Assembly (NCBI GenBank): GCA_021159335.1 | Contig: JAGGRZ010000152.1 | Coordinates: forward strand, 1 to 54,847 | From: a bacterium | GTDB taxonomy: Bacteria; UBP14; UBA6098; B30-G16 | Reading direction: 5' to 3' | DNA length: 54,847 bases | Shown: in pieces, positions 44,256 to 53,430 of the stretch | Layout of the letters: each line of letters opens with the position of its first letter | Position numbering within the stretch: the stretch's first letter is position 1 | Program-made: the position numbers and the translations under genes | Notes under the pieces: model-generated | Told to the model about the DNA's origin: nothing | The model's input: the letters and a program-made list of their open reading frames with translations, nothing else | Database searches by the model: none

Positions 44256-45137
44256 TTACTGCCAATCGCTGAAAATCATTGACGGGATTTTGTCGGCGGG
44301 GCGATACATATATCGAAGAAGCATCGCCACAACTTTTCGCAAATCCGGCCGTTTGACCACTGCGTCAACGAAACCATGTTCCTGGAAAAATTCTGAGCTC
44401 TGGAAACCTGGTGGTAGCTCCTGCCCGATGGTCTGTTGAATAACTCTTGGTCCGGCGAATCCGAGAAGAGCTTTTGGTTCAGCTATAACGACATCGCCAA
44501 GTGATGCATAGCTTGCCATAACGCCAGCTGTGGTGGGATTCGTCAGCACCGATATGTAAGGTATTCTGGCTTCGTCAAGTCTTGCGAGCAGTGCACCCGT
44601 CTTTGCCATCTGCATAAGCGACAGTATTCCCTCCTGCATTCTTGCGCCCCCCGACGCGGAAACTATAACGAGCGGTATTTTCATGACCAGCGAACGCTCT
44701 ATGGCTCTCGCGACTCTTTCGCCCACTACTGAGCCCATACTGCCGCCAATAAAGCGGAAATCCATGAATCCCGCGCTGACGGGAATGTTATCGATTTTGC
44801 CAAGCCCGACAGTTATAGCCTCAGTTATGCCATGTTTTTCTATGGTTGTTTTGAGGCGGTCGGAATACTTTTTACGGTCCTTGAACTTTAGCGGGTCCGT
44901 GGAACGAATGTTCTCGTCGTGAGGCTCAAATGTGCCCTCATCCAGAAGGATTTTTATATAGTAGCTGCTGGGGACCTTGAAATGATGACCACACTGAGGA
45001 CAGGTCCAGTAGTTTCGCTCGAGTTGTTTTCTATAGATAATCTCACCGCAGGAATCACATTTAAGCCAGAGTCCGTCGGGTACTTCTTTTTGTTTCTGCG
45101 GCGGAAGCCCTTCCTTTTTCTTCTTAAACCAGAGCAT
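44256..45137 (-). CDS. accD: Acetyl-CoA carboxylase carboxyltransferase subunit beta
   Basis: The 293-residue protein has the zinc ribbon Cys27, Cys30, Cys46, Cys49 (CDSCG, CPQCG) that marks bacterial AccD. The crotonase-like core follows with FMDFRFIGGSMGSVVGERVA, SASGGARMQEGILSLMQMAK and NPTTAGVMASYASLGDV, then FAGPRVIQQTIGQELP. Together with AccA it moves CO2 from carboxybiotin to acetyl-CoA, the first step of fatty-acid synthesis. accA and folC, frequent neighbours, are absent. It is divergent from leuS. Confidence 0.95.
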   Translation of the reverse strand: MLWFKKKKEGLPPQKQKEVPDGLWLKCDSCGEIIYRKQLERNYWTCPQCGHHFKVPSSYYIKILLDEGTFEPHDENIRSTDPLKFKDRKKYSDRLKTTIEKHGITEAITVGLGKIDNIPVSAGFMDFRFIGGSMGSVVGERVARAIERSLVMKIPLVIVSASGGARMQEGILSLMQMAKTGALLARLDEARIPYISVLTNPTTAGVMASYASLGDVVIAEPKALLGFAGPRVIQQTIGQELPPGFQSSEFFQEHGFVDAVVKRPDLRKVVAMLLRYMYRPADKIPSMIFSDWQ

Positions 45138-45267
45138 AATATTTTAATATTTAATCAAATCCTTTACTGTCAAGCTATTTCGCATTTTCCTTGCGCAGTC
45201 AGCGTTTTTTAAATACATTCATTTGGCTGGTTTAGCGGTTTACTAAAGTTTGGGGAGGTTTCCTGAA

Positions 45268-47733
45268 ATGTATGACTTTTTGCGGATCGAGCAAAAGTGG
45301 CAAAAGTACTGGTATGAAACCGGGCTTTACGAAACTCCCGATGAACCAAAGGATAAGTTTTATCTGCTCGAAATGTTTGCTTACCCGTCGGGCGACCTTC
45401 ATATGGGCCATTTCAGAAACTATGTGGTTGGCGATGTTGTCTGGCGGTACCTCAAGATGAACGGCAAGGACATTCTGCACCCCTTCGGGTGGGATGCTTT
45501 CGGGTTGCCCGCTGAACAGGCCGCAATAAAACGGGGAATGAAACCTCGTGACTGGACAATAAACAACATAGAGACCGCCAAGAAAACATTGATAAAGCTT
45601 GGTATATCCTACGATTGGAATCGCGAGATAAGAACCTGTGAGCCCGACTACTACAAGTGGACGCAGTGGATTTTCCTGAAGCTTTACGAAGCGGGGCTTG
45701 CCTACAGGGACATCGCGATGGTTAACTGGTGCCCTAAGTGCAAAACGGTTCTTGCCAATGAACAGGTTATAGGCGGCAAATGCTGGCGGTGCGGCACAAC
45801 TGTGGAAAAAAGAGAGCTTGAGCAATGGTTTTTCAAAATAACCGCTTACGCTCAAAGACTCCTTGATGACCTCGAAAAACTTGATGGCAAATGGCCCCAG
45901 AACATAATAACCATGCAGAGGAACTGGATCGGGCGCTCTGAGGGCGGTGAGTTCGATTTCATCGTTGAGGGCACCGATATTAAACTCCCGATTTTCACAA
46001 CCCGACCGGATACTATTTACGGCGTAACATTCATGTCTGTGGCACCTGACGCGAAAATAATGAAGAAATTGCTGCCGTTAATGCCTGAAACGCAAAGGAA
46101 AGAAGTTGAGAAGTACATTGAAAAGTCACTTAAGTTGTCCGAGATAGAACGCACTGCAGAGGCTCGCGAGAAAGACGGCGTTTTCAGCGGGCTTTACGCA
46201 ATAAATCCATTTAACGGTGAGCGGGTTCAGATATGGGTTGCTGATTATGTGCTCGCCACATATGGCACGGGGGCGGTTATGGCTGTTCCCGCGCACGACC
46301 AGCGCGATTTTGAGTTCGCAAAGAAGTACGGAATACCAATAAAGGTTGTCATAATGCCGCCGGACGGTAATCTTGACCCATCGACCATGACTGAAGCTTA
46401 TACGGAACCCGGTGTTATGGTCAACTCTGGTCCGTTTAATGGGCTGGATTCCCGCGAGGGTATAAGGAAAGTGATAGAGTATGCTGAAGCGAGAGGTTTT
46501 GGGAGACCCAAGATAGCGTATAAACTAAGAGATTGGCTTGTGTCACGGCAGAGATACTGGGGCGCACCAATCCCAATGATACACTGCCCCAAGTGCGGTG
46601 TGGTGCCTGTTCCCGAGGAAGAGTTGCCTGTTTTGCTTCCGCCGCAGGAGGTGGTGGATTTTATCCCCAAAGGGCGTTCTCCGCTTGAGGATGTCCCGGA
46701 TTTTATTAATACGACTTGTCCGAAATGTGGTGGTCCAGCCAAGCGTGACCCCGATACCATGGATACATTCGTTGACTCGGCGTGGTATCATCTGAGGTAT
46801 CTCGACCCCAAGAACGACTCAGAACCATTTAGCAAAAACTCTGCGCGAACATGGCTTCCGATTGACCTTTATATCGGTGGTTCAGAGCATGCAACGGGTC
46901 ATCTTATCTATTTCCGCTTCGTTCATAAGGTGCTGTATGATATGGGATACATACCCAGAGAAGTTGGTGATGAGCCCGCTATAAGACTTTTCAATCATGG
47001 TATGGTTCTCGATGAGAACGGTGAGGTTATGAGCAAGTCCAAGGGGAATGTGGTTTCCCCTATGGAAGTTGTCCAGAAGGTTGGCGTTGACGGTGCAAGG
47101 GTTGCGATGCTTTTCTTTGCTCCGCCCGATAAGGAAATACTCTGGTCGGAGGCAGGGGTAAAAGGAGCGGCAAGATTCCTTGAGAGGGTGTTCAGGATAT
47201 TCGGCAGGGAACCTCTAAGCCGAGATATTCCCGATTTCGATTCGCTTGACAAATCCGAGCAGGAACTCTGGCGAGAACTTCATCGCACCATAAAGAAAGT
47301 TAAAGAGGACACAAAGCATTTGCAGTTTAACACGGCTATCGCGGCTTTAATGGAGTTTCTGAACAGATTGCCCAGCGATTTTGGCCCCTCTCATAAGCTT
47401 TACTTTGGCATTGCTGACATTTTCGCGAGACTTCTCGCTCCGTTCGCCCCTCATCTTGCCGAGGAGATAAATCACATGCTCGGTTTTGAGGGGAGCATTT
47501 TCCTGCGCGAATATCCCGTTTACGACGAGGAACTCGCAAAGCTTGAGCAGATAGAGATTGGCGTTCAAGTTAATGGTCGCGCCCGCGGGACGATAGTCAT
47601 TCCTCTCGATGCCGATATGGAGCAGGCTCTTGAAGCGGCGAAAAACAATCCTAAAGTTTCCAAATATATTGAGGGCAAAGAAATTAAGAAGGTCATATTC
47701 GTTCCGAACAGGATAATAAATATAATAGTTTAG
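45268..47733 (+). CDS. leuS: Leucyl-tRNA synthetase
   Basis: The 821-residue class I enzyme charges tRNA-Leu. Motifs are AYPSGDLHMGHFRNY (HIGH element, about 40-54) and the zinc-type insertion WCPKCKTVLANEQV...CWRCG. The editing domain has TTRPDTIYGVTFM and TYGTGAVMAVPAHDQRDFEF, and the KMSKS element is MSKSKGNVVSP (about 587). The full C-terminal anticodon-binding part is present. Start is ATG 45268, eight bases after GGGGAGG; a TTG further upstream overlaps that site and is rejected. Confidence 0.96.
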   Translation: MYDFLRIEQKWQKYWYETGLYETPDEPKDKFYLLEMFAYPSGDLHMGHFRNYVVGDVVWRYLKMNGKDILHPFGWDAFGLPAEQAAIKRGMKPRDWTINNIETAKKTLIKLGISYDWNREIRTCEPDYYKWTQWIFLKLYEAGLAYRDIAMVNWCPKCKTVLANEQVIGGKCWRCGTTVEKRELEQWFFKITAYAQRLLDDLEKLDGKWPQNIITMQRNWIGRSEGGEFDFIVEGTDIKLPIFTTRPDTIYGVTFMSVAPDAKIMKKLLPLMPETQRKEVEKYIEKSLKLSEIERTAEAREKDGVFSGLYAINPFNGERVQIWVADYVLATYGTGAVMAVPAHDQRDFEFAKKYGIPIKVVIMPPDGNLDPSTMTEAYTEPGVMVNSGPFNGLDSREGIRKVIEYAEARGFGRPKIAYKLRDWLVSRQRYWGAPIPMIHCPKCGVVPVPEEELPVLLPPQEVVDFIPKGRSPLEDVPDFINTTCPKCGGPAKRDPDTMDTFVDSAWYHLRYLDPKNDSEPFSKNSARTWLPIDLYIGGSEHATGHLIYFRFVHKVLYDMGYIPREVGDEPAIRLFNHGMVLDENGEVMSKSKGNVVSPMEVVQKVGVDGARVAMLFFAPPDKEILWSEAGVKGAARFLERVFRIFGREPLSRDIPDFDSLDKSEQELWRELHRTIKKVKEDTKHLQFNTAIAALMEFLNRLPSDFGPSHKLYFGIADIFARLLAPFAPHLAEEINHMLGFEGSIFLREYPVYDEELAKLEQIEIGVQVNGRARGTIVIPLDADMEQALEAAKNNPKVSKYIEGKEIKKVIFVPNRIINIIV

Positions 47734-47792
47734 CCTCTTTTCGGGCGCATTTCCCCAACACATGCGATTTACCGAATTTTTGTAATATCAGC

Positions 47793-50078
47793 TTATCGAA
47801 GGTAGAATAACTTCAGTTCGCGGCTTGTGCTCTGGGTTTTGATTTTAAGTATGTAAACTCCCGATGGTATGTCTGTGGGTTGCCAGACGAGTTCTCGTTT
47901 TGAGCTTCCGTCCATGTCGCCGAAGTTTTTAATCAGATGGCCGTTAATGTCGTAAAGCGCTACATTAGCCCGTTCTTTGGTTGGATATATTGTTATTCTG
48001 CACACGCTGTTAAACGGGTTGGGGTATGCGTTAACTATTATCTTTCTGGGAAGATTCGCTGGTTTTTCGTCCACTGATATTCCCTCAATCAGGCTCACAT
48101 CGTCTATGTACCATCCTCTGGCGGACGCGTAGGCATCGCTCCCTATTTCGAAACGAATCCATATGGTATCCACGCCAGAGAACTCGGATAGGTCAAACAT
48201 GACTCTGTGCCATGTTGTGGCTTCACCGCCGAATGCTGGTTGCCCCGCCAGATATGGATTTGATGGCACCACAACGCCGTCATAGCCCTCGCGAGGATAG
48301 GCTAAATGCCATGTAGCGCCACCGTCGGTGGAAACCTTTACATTGCCTCCGTCGTAAATCATATCACCAAATTTGCCATTGAACTTATACCAGTGATAGA
48401 ACATAAGAGTTGGATGGTGTACCCCAAATAGCGGTATGGCTATCATGAGTTTCCAGTTGCAGTTGTTTGCGTAATTTCCGCCAAGGTTTGTTCCCCAGCA
48501 GAACGAGTCGGAATGGGCGCTGTCGGGACCGAGTATGGGTCTTCCCCACTGCCAGCCGCCTATGGGGTCCGGTATCATGCCACCGTCTGTGTCGGCGAAA
48601 TCCTCGTGGTACAGTTCTGGCGAAAGAGGTATGTTTAGCGTTAGAGTGTCGAATCGGTCGATGGTAAAGTTTATCGTATCGCTTGGGACGAAGCCCTCTT
48701 TTTCCACTATTAATTTGTGCGTTCCTACGACGACCGTATCGAATGTAAATTTGCCGTCCGGGTCGGTTATCCTTTCCAAGCCAAGGTCGGTTATTTTGAC
48801 ATGCGCGCCTGAATCAGGGGTGAAATAAAGGAGGTCCACAGCTCCTTTTACCGTGCCGTACGCCTCGTGGAAACCGAAATTATCGATATACCAGCCCCAA
48901 TCGTTGACTGAAGCGTCTGAGTAGAAGTGGAATCTTATTAATATCTCCTCGCCTGCATACGGCTGAAGGTCAAAGGACACTTTTTTCCATACGGTGTCTA
49001 TTCCTGAGAATGCTCGCCTTCCGGAAAGAGGACCAGCTGTCATAAGCACTGGGTAGCCACCATTTTCAGGTTCCACGATAGTCCAGCTTGCGCCAGCATC
49101 AGTTGATATTTCCACTATGCCGCCGTCGTGCCCAAGCTGCATTTTGTATGCATGCCAGAAATCTATAATTGGATGGGTTGTGTTGGTGGCGTCAAGATAT
49201 GGGCTGAATATAACCCAGTCAGCATTGTTTTCGTAAAAACCAGAGGTTCTGGTCCCTATCGCTGACATCCCCGATGGAATCGGATATAAACCTGTGCTTG
49301 GCATAACGAAACCCACATTCCATCCTGATGAGCTGTCATCCGGCAGCCAGAAGCCATCCGTCGATACATCAAATGTTGCGAGGAATGGTGGGTTGACAAT
49401 GTTGAATTTTGCTATTTTTATTGTGAGTGAGTCATGTAGAACCCCGCCCCTTGAACTCCATGTGCCTATCTCGACACCGTCGTTTCCTATTCTATTTTCC
49501 CATCCTATGTGGGCATCGAACGATGTTGACCCTGATAAAGGTTCGACATCAAGATACTGGAAGACGATGCTGAAATCATCATAATAAAGGATTATCTGAA
49601 ATGTTTGTTTTGGCATAGTCGCGGAGCAACATTGCGGTATGTCGACATATGACACCACAAATTTGTCAGGGAAACCCTGATAGTAAATTCCGCCTGGCCA
49701 AGAGGCTCCTGGAGGATAGAGGTTGGTGAACATGGCAGCCAGAGTGTTGTTGGGCGATGCAGTGTTTGGTAATCGTCCTGAAACTGATGTCGGCGACGAC
49801 CACGAACCAAAAGCAACCCAGCCGTTTGAGCATATTGTTATTCTGTTATAAACCGAGTCATAATACACGAATCCAGCGGGAAGAGTTATTGTGCGGACCT
49901 GGTCGGATGTCATTGTTAATCTCGTTCCTGTCCCTGTTATGTCAATCCAGTTGAATGTTGGTCCGCGGGGTTCATCGGAGTCTATCCATCTATATCCATA
50001 ACGGTCTGGTCCCCCTCTGCCGCCAAAAACGAGCGAAAAAATCACAAAGAATGCTACTATAATTAAAACTCTCCTCAT
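47793..50078 (-). CDS. Secreted multi-domain protein with C-terminal YPNPFN (type IX-like) sorting domain
   Basis: The 761-residue protein starts with a signal peptide (MRRVLIIVAFFVIFSLVFG). An N-terminal beta domain (about 25-220; NWIDITGTGTRL, WSSPTSVSGRLP) comes next. Two MAM/jelly-roll-like modules each end in a GWYIDN(F)/GWYIDDVSL strand (near 395 and 660). A carboxypeptidase-regulatory-like domain (VKGAVDLLYFTPDSGAHVKI, about 410-480) lies between them. The C-terminus NAYPNPFNSVCRITI...YDINGHLI...PSGVYILKI is a type A sorting domain, known to target proteins to the type IX secretion system in Bacteroidota and related phyla. There is no peptidase motif, so I infer a cell-surface binding protein. 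No T9SS gene is in the window. Confidence 0.82.
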   Translation of the reverse strand: MRRVLIIVAFFVIFSLVFGGRGGPDRYGYRWIDSDEPRGPTFNWIDITGTGTRLTMTSDQVRTITLPAGFVYYDSVYNRITICSNGWVAFGSWSSPTSVSGRLPNTASPNNTLAAMFTNLYPPGASWPGGIYYQGFPDKFVVSYVDIPQCCSATMPKQTFQIILYYDDFSIVFQYLDVEPLSGSTSFDAHIGWENRIGNDGVEIGTWSSRGGVLHDSLTIKIAKFNIVNPPFLATFDVSTDGFWLPDDSSSGWNVGFVMPSTGLYPIPSGMSAIGTRTSGFYENNADWVIFSPYLDATNTTHPIIDFWHAYKMQLGHDGGIVEISTDAGASWTIVEPENGGYPVLMTAGPLSGRRAFSGIDTVWKKVSFDLQPYAGEEILIRFHFYSDASVNDWGWYIDNFGFHEAYGTVKGAVDLLYFTPDSGAHVKITDLGLERITDPDGKFTFDTVVVGTHKLIVEKEGFVPSDTINFTIDRFDTLTLNIPLSPELYHEDFADTDGGMIPDPIGGWQWGRPILGPDSAHSDSFCWGTNLGGNYANNCNWKLMIAIPLFGVHHPTLMFYHWYKFNGKFGDMIYDGGNVKVSTDGGATWHLAYPREGYDGVVVPSNPYLAGQPAFGGEATTWHRVMFDLSEFSGVDTIWIRFEIGSDAYASARGWYIDDVSLIEGISVDEKPANLPRKIIVNAYPNPFNSVCRITIYPTKERANVALYDINGHLIKNFGDMDGSSKRELVWQPTDIPSGVYILKIKTQSTSRELKLFYLR

Positions 50079-50166
50079 TATTATTCCCCCTTTTGTTTGA
50101 TTTTTCTTATTTTAATTCCATAGATTTTCATTGCAAATACTAAAATATGAAAAAATGGTAAAAATG

Positions 50167-50907
50167 TCAAATCCCCAGCGCGAGCCTTTGAGCCAAAAAT
50201 TTCGGCAGGCCACTTTTAAGGATTTTTTTCTGCGCAACGCTCACGAGGTATTCGAACCTTACGAGGGTCAGAGTATTTTCGTCTGAGTCAAAAATGACTG
50301 CGCAACCTCTTGGGTCGTTGTCTCTTGGCTGCCCTACGCTTCCAACATTTATTATGTATCTTTCTTCTTTGTGCAATTTTATTGTTATTGATTCTTTATC
50401 GAATGGCACGACGGGAATAATGGCTTTGCCTGATTGTGTGAATACCGCGGGTATGTGTGAGTGTCCAACAAAGCATATCCACTGGTCGAAAAACTTGAAT
50501 TGTTCCGCTGCGTCAGCGCTCGTAAATATATATTCCCATTTTTTCGGGTTACCCGGTGTTGAATGAACCGCGCAGAATAGCTCGAAATCAAGCCTTATAG
50601 GCAGTCGTTCGAGGAATTTGAGATTTTCTGGCTGCATAGCTTTCACGGTCCATATGAGTGCTTTTGCGGCGTATTCGCTGAAATAGGATATGTCGGTCTG
50701 ACCCACCACTCCTGAATCGTGGTTTCCCATTATGCATTTGTCGATTCTTTCGCGGGCAAGCGCAACGCACTCGTTGGGACTTGCTCCATAACCAACAAGG
50801 TCACCGAGGCAGATTATCTCGTCGATGTCGCGTTCAGACAGCAGTGAGAGCGCTACAGTAAAAGCTTCAATATTCGAATGAACATCTGAAATAATGCCGA
50901 ACCTCAT
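50167..50907 (-). CDS. Metallophosphoesterase (calcineurin-like phosphatase)
   Basis: The 246-residue protein shows the full two-metal phosphoesterase set in order: SDVHSN (D-x-H), GDLVGYG (G-D-x-x-G), MGNHDSG (G-N-H-D), AVHSTPGNP and VGHSHIP (G-H-x-H). It resembles small YfcE/DR1281-type phosphodiesterases with unknown natural substrate. The start is the ATG at 50907, with AAGGA upstream, rather than a TTG two codons earlier. It begins two bases after the nusB stop and is the last gene of the Memo-AMMECR1, nusB transcript. Confidence 0.85.
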   Translation of the reverse strand: MRFGIISDVHSNIEAFTVALSLLSERDIDEIICLGDLVGYGASPNECVALARERIDKCIMGNHDSGVVGQTDISYFSEYAAKALIWTVKAMQPENLKFLERLPIRLDFELFCAVHSTPGNPKKWEYIFTSADAAEQFKFFDQWICFVGHSHIPAVFTQSGKAIIPVVPFDKESITIKLHKEERYIINVGSVGQPRDNDPRGCAVIFDSDENTLTLVRFEYLVSVAQKKILKSGLPKFLAQRLALGI

Positions 50908-50909
50908 GT

Positions 50910-51371
50910 TCAATCCTTCGTTACCAGTCCCAATTGTCTTAATTTCCGTAATGCTGCGTCCAAAACTCCATTAACAAACTTTGAGCTATCCTGGTCGCCA
51001 AATTCTTTTGCGAGCTCTATGGCTTCATCTATAGTTACTCTGGGCGAGATATCTGGAAAGTCAAGAAATTCAGCTATACCGAGTCGGAGTATATTTCTGT
51101 CTATGGCAGCGATTCGTTCCAATTCCCAGTTCTCGGTTACCTCTCGTATTATTTCGTCGGCAAACTTCTCACGCTCGATAGCTGATGTTATTAACTTTTT
51201 AAGAAACGGATAAACTTCTTTTCTAAGCTCTTTGTTTACAGCTATTACATCGTTAAAAAGTTTTTCGGGGTCACTTTCACCGCTCATCATATGCGCATAT
51301 AGAGCCTGAAGCGCAGCTCTTCTCGCTCGATGTCTTGGGAATGCCGTTTTGGGTTTTGTAGTTTTGTCCAT
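50910..51371 (-). CDS. nusB: Transcription antitermination factor NusB
   Basis: The 153-residue all-helical protein binds boxA RNA with S10 (NusE) and helps rRNA transcription. It contains RHRARRAALQALYAHMMSGE near the start, then IAAIDRNILRLGIAEFLDFP and RVTIDEAIELAKEFGDQDSS, ending FVNGVLDAALRKL, as in the family. Length is normal. It begins one base after the stop of the Memo-AMMECR1 lipoprotein gene, so the three genes 52905-50167 form a tight operon. ribH, the usual partner, is absent. Confidence 0.93.
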   Translation of the reverse strand: MDKTTKPKTAFPRHRARRAALQALYAHMMSGESDPEKLFNDVIAVNKELRKEVYPFLKKLITSAIEREKFADEIIREVTENWELERIAAIDRNILRLGIAEFLDFPDISPRVTIDEAIELAKEFGDQDSSKFVNGVLDAALRKLRQLGLVTKD

Positions 51372-51372
51372 T

Positions 51373-52905
51373 CTATTTCAAACCGAATTTTTTCTCGTCG
51401 AATTCGAGCACAGTGAAAACATAAATTTTCGTGTCCGGTTTTTTGTAGCAATCAGGTTCCATGTGAGCTTTCTGGACGCACAGCTCCGAAAGAAAAGCAT
51501 CCCGGTCCGGAATCTGTCCCCATACCTGTGGAAGGAAAACCCCCGAATGCCAGCCACGCGTGATATATACCCCATGTTTAAATGGAACAATGTCTTCGTA
51601 TGATTTTACCCTTTTAAGCGGAGAAAGCACGGATATTTCTATGTCTATCTCGTCTATTTCCTCTGGCTGAATTGGGCGAAATCTCGGGTCTTTGGTCGCA
51701 GCGGATATAGCCATATCTCTAACCGCGAGGTAGAGGGGTTCCTGCGCCATCATCTGACCTATGCAACCTCTCAGCATGCCCTTCCTGTGTATAGTAACAA
51801 ACACGGCGGCATCGTTTTTTAGAATTTGGTCCTTGGGTTCGGGAGGTTCGTAAACTTTTCCTCGCAAAATGTATTCTTCAATGGTTTTACGAGCAAGCTT
51901 GAGAAGATAAAGTTTCTGCTCCTTGGTGAGCGAGAATTCTTCCTCAAAATTTTCTTCGCTTCCTTTGGAACCGGGTTTAACGAACACCACCGAGCAATAT
52001 CCCACGACCCCGTGAGACCTCGTTCCTGGTTGCGTGTCGCCTGAATTCGCGTATCTAAGGAGGACTGCTTTTGTCGCGCCAGCAGCTTTGGCTACAGTCA
52101 TAAGCGTTATAACGCCACCCCAGCCACAGAACGCATCAACGCCCTGACGAAGCCAGCTAATGAAACCATCCACATCAAGAGATAGCACATAATCAAGCGT
52201 CTTCTTGTCGATTGACACAGCTTCATTGTAGGGATGATAGTGGCTCATGTCGGTGGATACTATCATGAAGGTTTTGTCCCAATCTATATTTGCGTTAACG
52301 AGCGCATCGATGAGGGTCTGTATTTCTGTTTGGTTCTGATGTGCGAAAGTTATCGGCACTATTTTGAATTCATTTCCGAGGGCGTATTGTAAAAATGGTA
52401 TTTGTAGTTCAAGAGAGTGTTCGTCGTAGAACTGGTCTTTTTTAGCAACTATTTTACCATTGCTTGCCTTTATTATTTTCTCAGCCAGCACGGAGTCAAC
52501 GGCTATTTTGCCGAGCGGGGTTTCCCAGTAACCGTCCGCCCATATGCTTACCCCTTGCCACGGTGTCGGGCGATGCCTGAAACCAAGGATTATGGCTGTG
52601 TTACCTTTGTATTTATCCTTTTGGATCATCAGCTGTTTGTAGGCGTATGCTGCCACAGGACCCGAATAGATGTATCCAGCATGAGGGGATATTATTCCCA
52701 CTATTCTTTCGGTTACAGGTTTTATGTCGGCAGCGTTGAAGAAGTATTCCAGCATCTGCCTTAGGGAGTCAGGGTCGCCAGGATACCACGAGCCAGCGAA
52801 TTCGGCATGCCTTATGTTAACCATTTTCCCCTCCTTGTTCTCGCGACTTCGTGCGCAGCCGCTTAAAACTATAAAAATCAAAACCACAAGGGCTATTCTT
52901 CTCAT
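51373..52905 (-). CDS. Exported Memo-AMMECR1 fusion lipoprotein (AmmeMemoRadiSam proteins B and A)
   Basis: The 510-residue chain begins with a lipoprotein signal, MRRIALVVLIFIVLSGC (Cys17). A Memo-like domain follows (about 30-305) with FAGSWYPGD, ISPHAGYIYSGPVAAYAYKQ, YDEHSLELQIPFL and STDMSHYHPY, then CGWGGV, keeping the metal-site His and Cys positions of the family. The C-terminal AMMECR1 domain (about 325-505) has the hallmark LRGCIG and TKDPRFRPI. Memo, AMMECR1 and a radical SAM enzyme form a conserved but uncharacterised trio, sometimes fused; they are normally cytoplasmic. The start at 52905 is fixed by GGAGGGG six bases upstream. It heads the operon with nusB and the phosphoesterase. 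No radical SAM gene is adjacent. Confidence 0.88.
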   Translation of the reverse strand: MRRIALVVLIFIVLSGCARSRENKEGKMVNIRHAEFAGSWYPGDPDSLRQMLEYFFNAADIKPVTERIVGIISPHAGYIYSGPVAAYAYKQLMIQKDKYKGNTAIILGFRHRPTPWQGVSIWADGYWETPLGKIAVDSVLAEKIIKASNGKIVAKKDQFYDEHSLELQIPFLQYALGNEFKIVPITFAHQNQTEIQTLIDALVNANIDWDKTFMIVSTDMSHYHPYNEAVSIDKKTLDYVLSLDVDGFISWLRQGVDAFCGWGGVITLMTVAKAAGATKAVLLRYANSGDTQPGTRSHGVVGYCSVVFVKPGSKGSEENFEEEFSLTKEQKLYLLKLARKTIEEYILRGKVYEPPEPKDQILKNDAAVFVTIHRKGMLRGCIGQMMAQEPLYLAVRDMAISAATKDPRFRPIQPEEIDEIDIEISVLSPLKRVKSYEDIVPFKHGVYITRGWHSGVFLPQVWGQIPDRDAFLSELCVQKAHMEPDCYKKPDTKIYVFTVLEFDEKKFGLK

Positions 52906-53062
52906 AGCAGCCCCTCCAGAAAAAATTTTTAGCATATTTCTGATTAAAAAATACGAATTTATTACTTTTTGCCAAAGGATAATTTGATTTTTATGCTTAC
53001 AATTCGCCTTGTTCTTTTTAGCAAATGTTAAATTTTGTTGTTTCGCAGCTCAAAAATCCTCA

Positions 53063-53092
53063 TTGACAATGTTTTGGTTATGGCACTAATTA
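53063..53092 (+). promoter_or_regulatory. Candidate promoter of the microcompartment operon
   Basis: TTGACA (53063-53068), 18-base spacer, TAATTA (53087-53092), 28 bases before the shell gene start and just ahead of its AAGGAGG site. The 52906-53120 gap shows no hairpin or other gene. Confidence 0.5.
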
Positions 53093-53120
53093 AGTGGAAA
53101 GGCACAATAAGGAGGTAGGG

Positions 53121-53405
53121 ATGGAAGCATTAGGTATGATAGAGACCAAGGGTTTGGTGGCGTTGATAGAGGCGGCTGATGCTATGGTGAAGGCGGCGAA
53201 GGTTAAGTTGGTGGCGTATGAGAAGATAGGTGGTGGGTATGTTACGGCGTTGGTTCGTGGGGATGTGGCGGCGTGCAAGGCGGCGACGGAGGCTGGAGCG
53301 ATGGCGGCGCAGAAGGTGGGAGAGCTGGTATCCGTTCATGTTATACCTCGACCGCATCCGCAGGTGCACGAGGTATTTCCCACCAAGCTTCCAGAGGAGA
53401 GGTAG
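53121..53405 (+). CDS. Bacterial microcompartment hexameric shell protein (BMC-H, PduA/EutM-like)
   Basis: The 94-residue single BMC domain begins [20 protein letters not shown] and continues [20 protein letters not shown] and [20 protein letters not shown], ending [11 protein letters not shown]. It is closest in pattern to PduA and EutM. Hexamers of such proteins tile the shell; the loop KIGGGY lines the central pore (KIGSG in PduA). The ATG at 53121 is set by AAGGAGG; an upstream in-frame start nine codons earlier is not supported. It opens an operon with an aldehyde dehydrogenase 25 bases downstream. Codon use is strongly G-ending (GCG, AAG, GTG, GAG), unlike most genes here. Confidence 0.94.
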   Translation: MEALGMIETKGLVALIEAADAMVKAAKVKLVAYEKIGGGYVTALVRGDVAACKAATEAGAMAAQKVGELVSVHVIPRPHPQVHEVFPTKLPEER

Positions 53406-53430
53406 GCAAGGTTACTTTTAAGGGGGTTTG

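Noticed and set aside
53081-53105. Sigma54 promoter before the shell gene (TGGCAC at 53081)
   Set aside because: The -12 element TTGC(A/T) is missing at the right distance; a TTGACA promoter explains the start as well.
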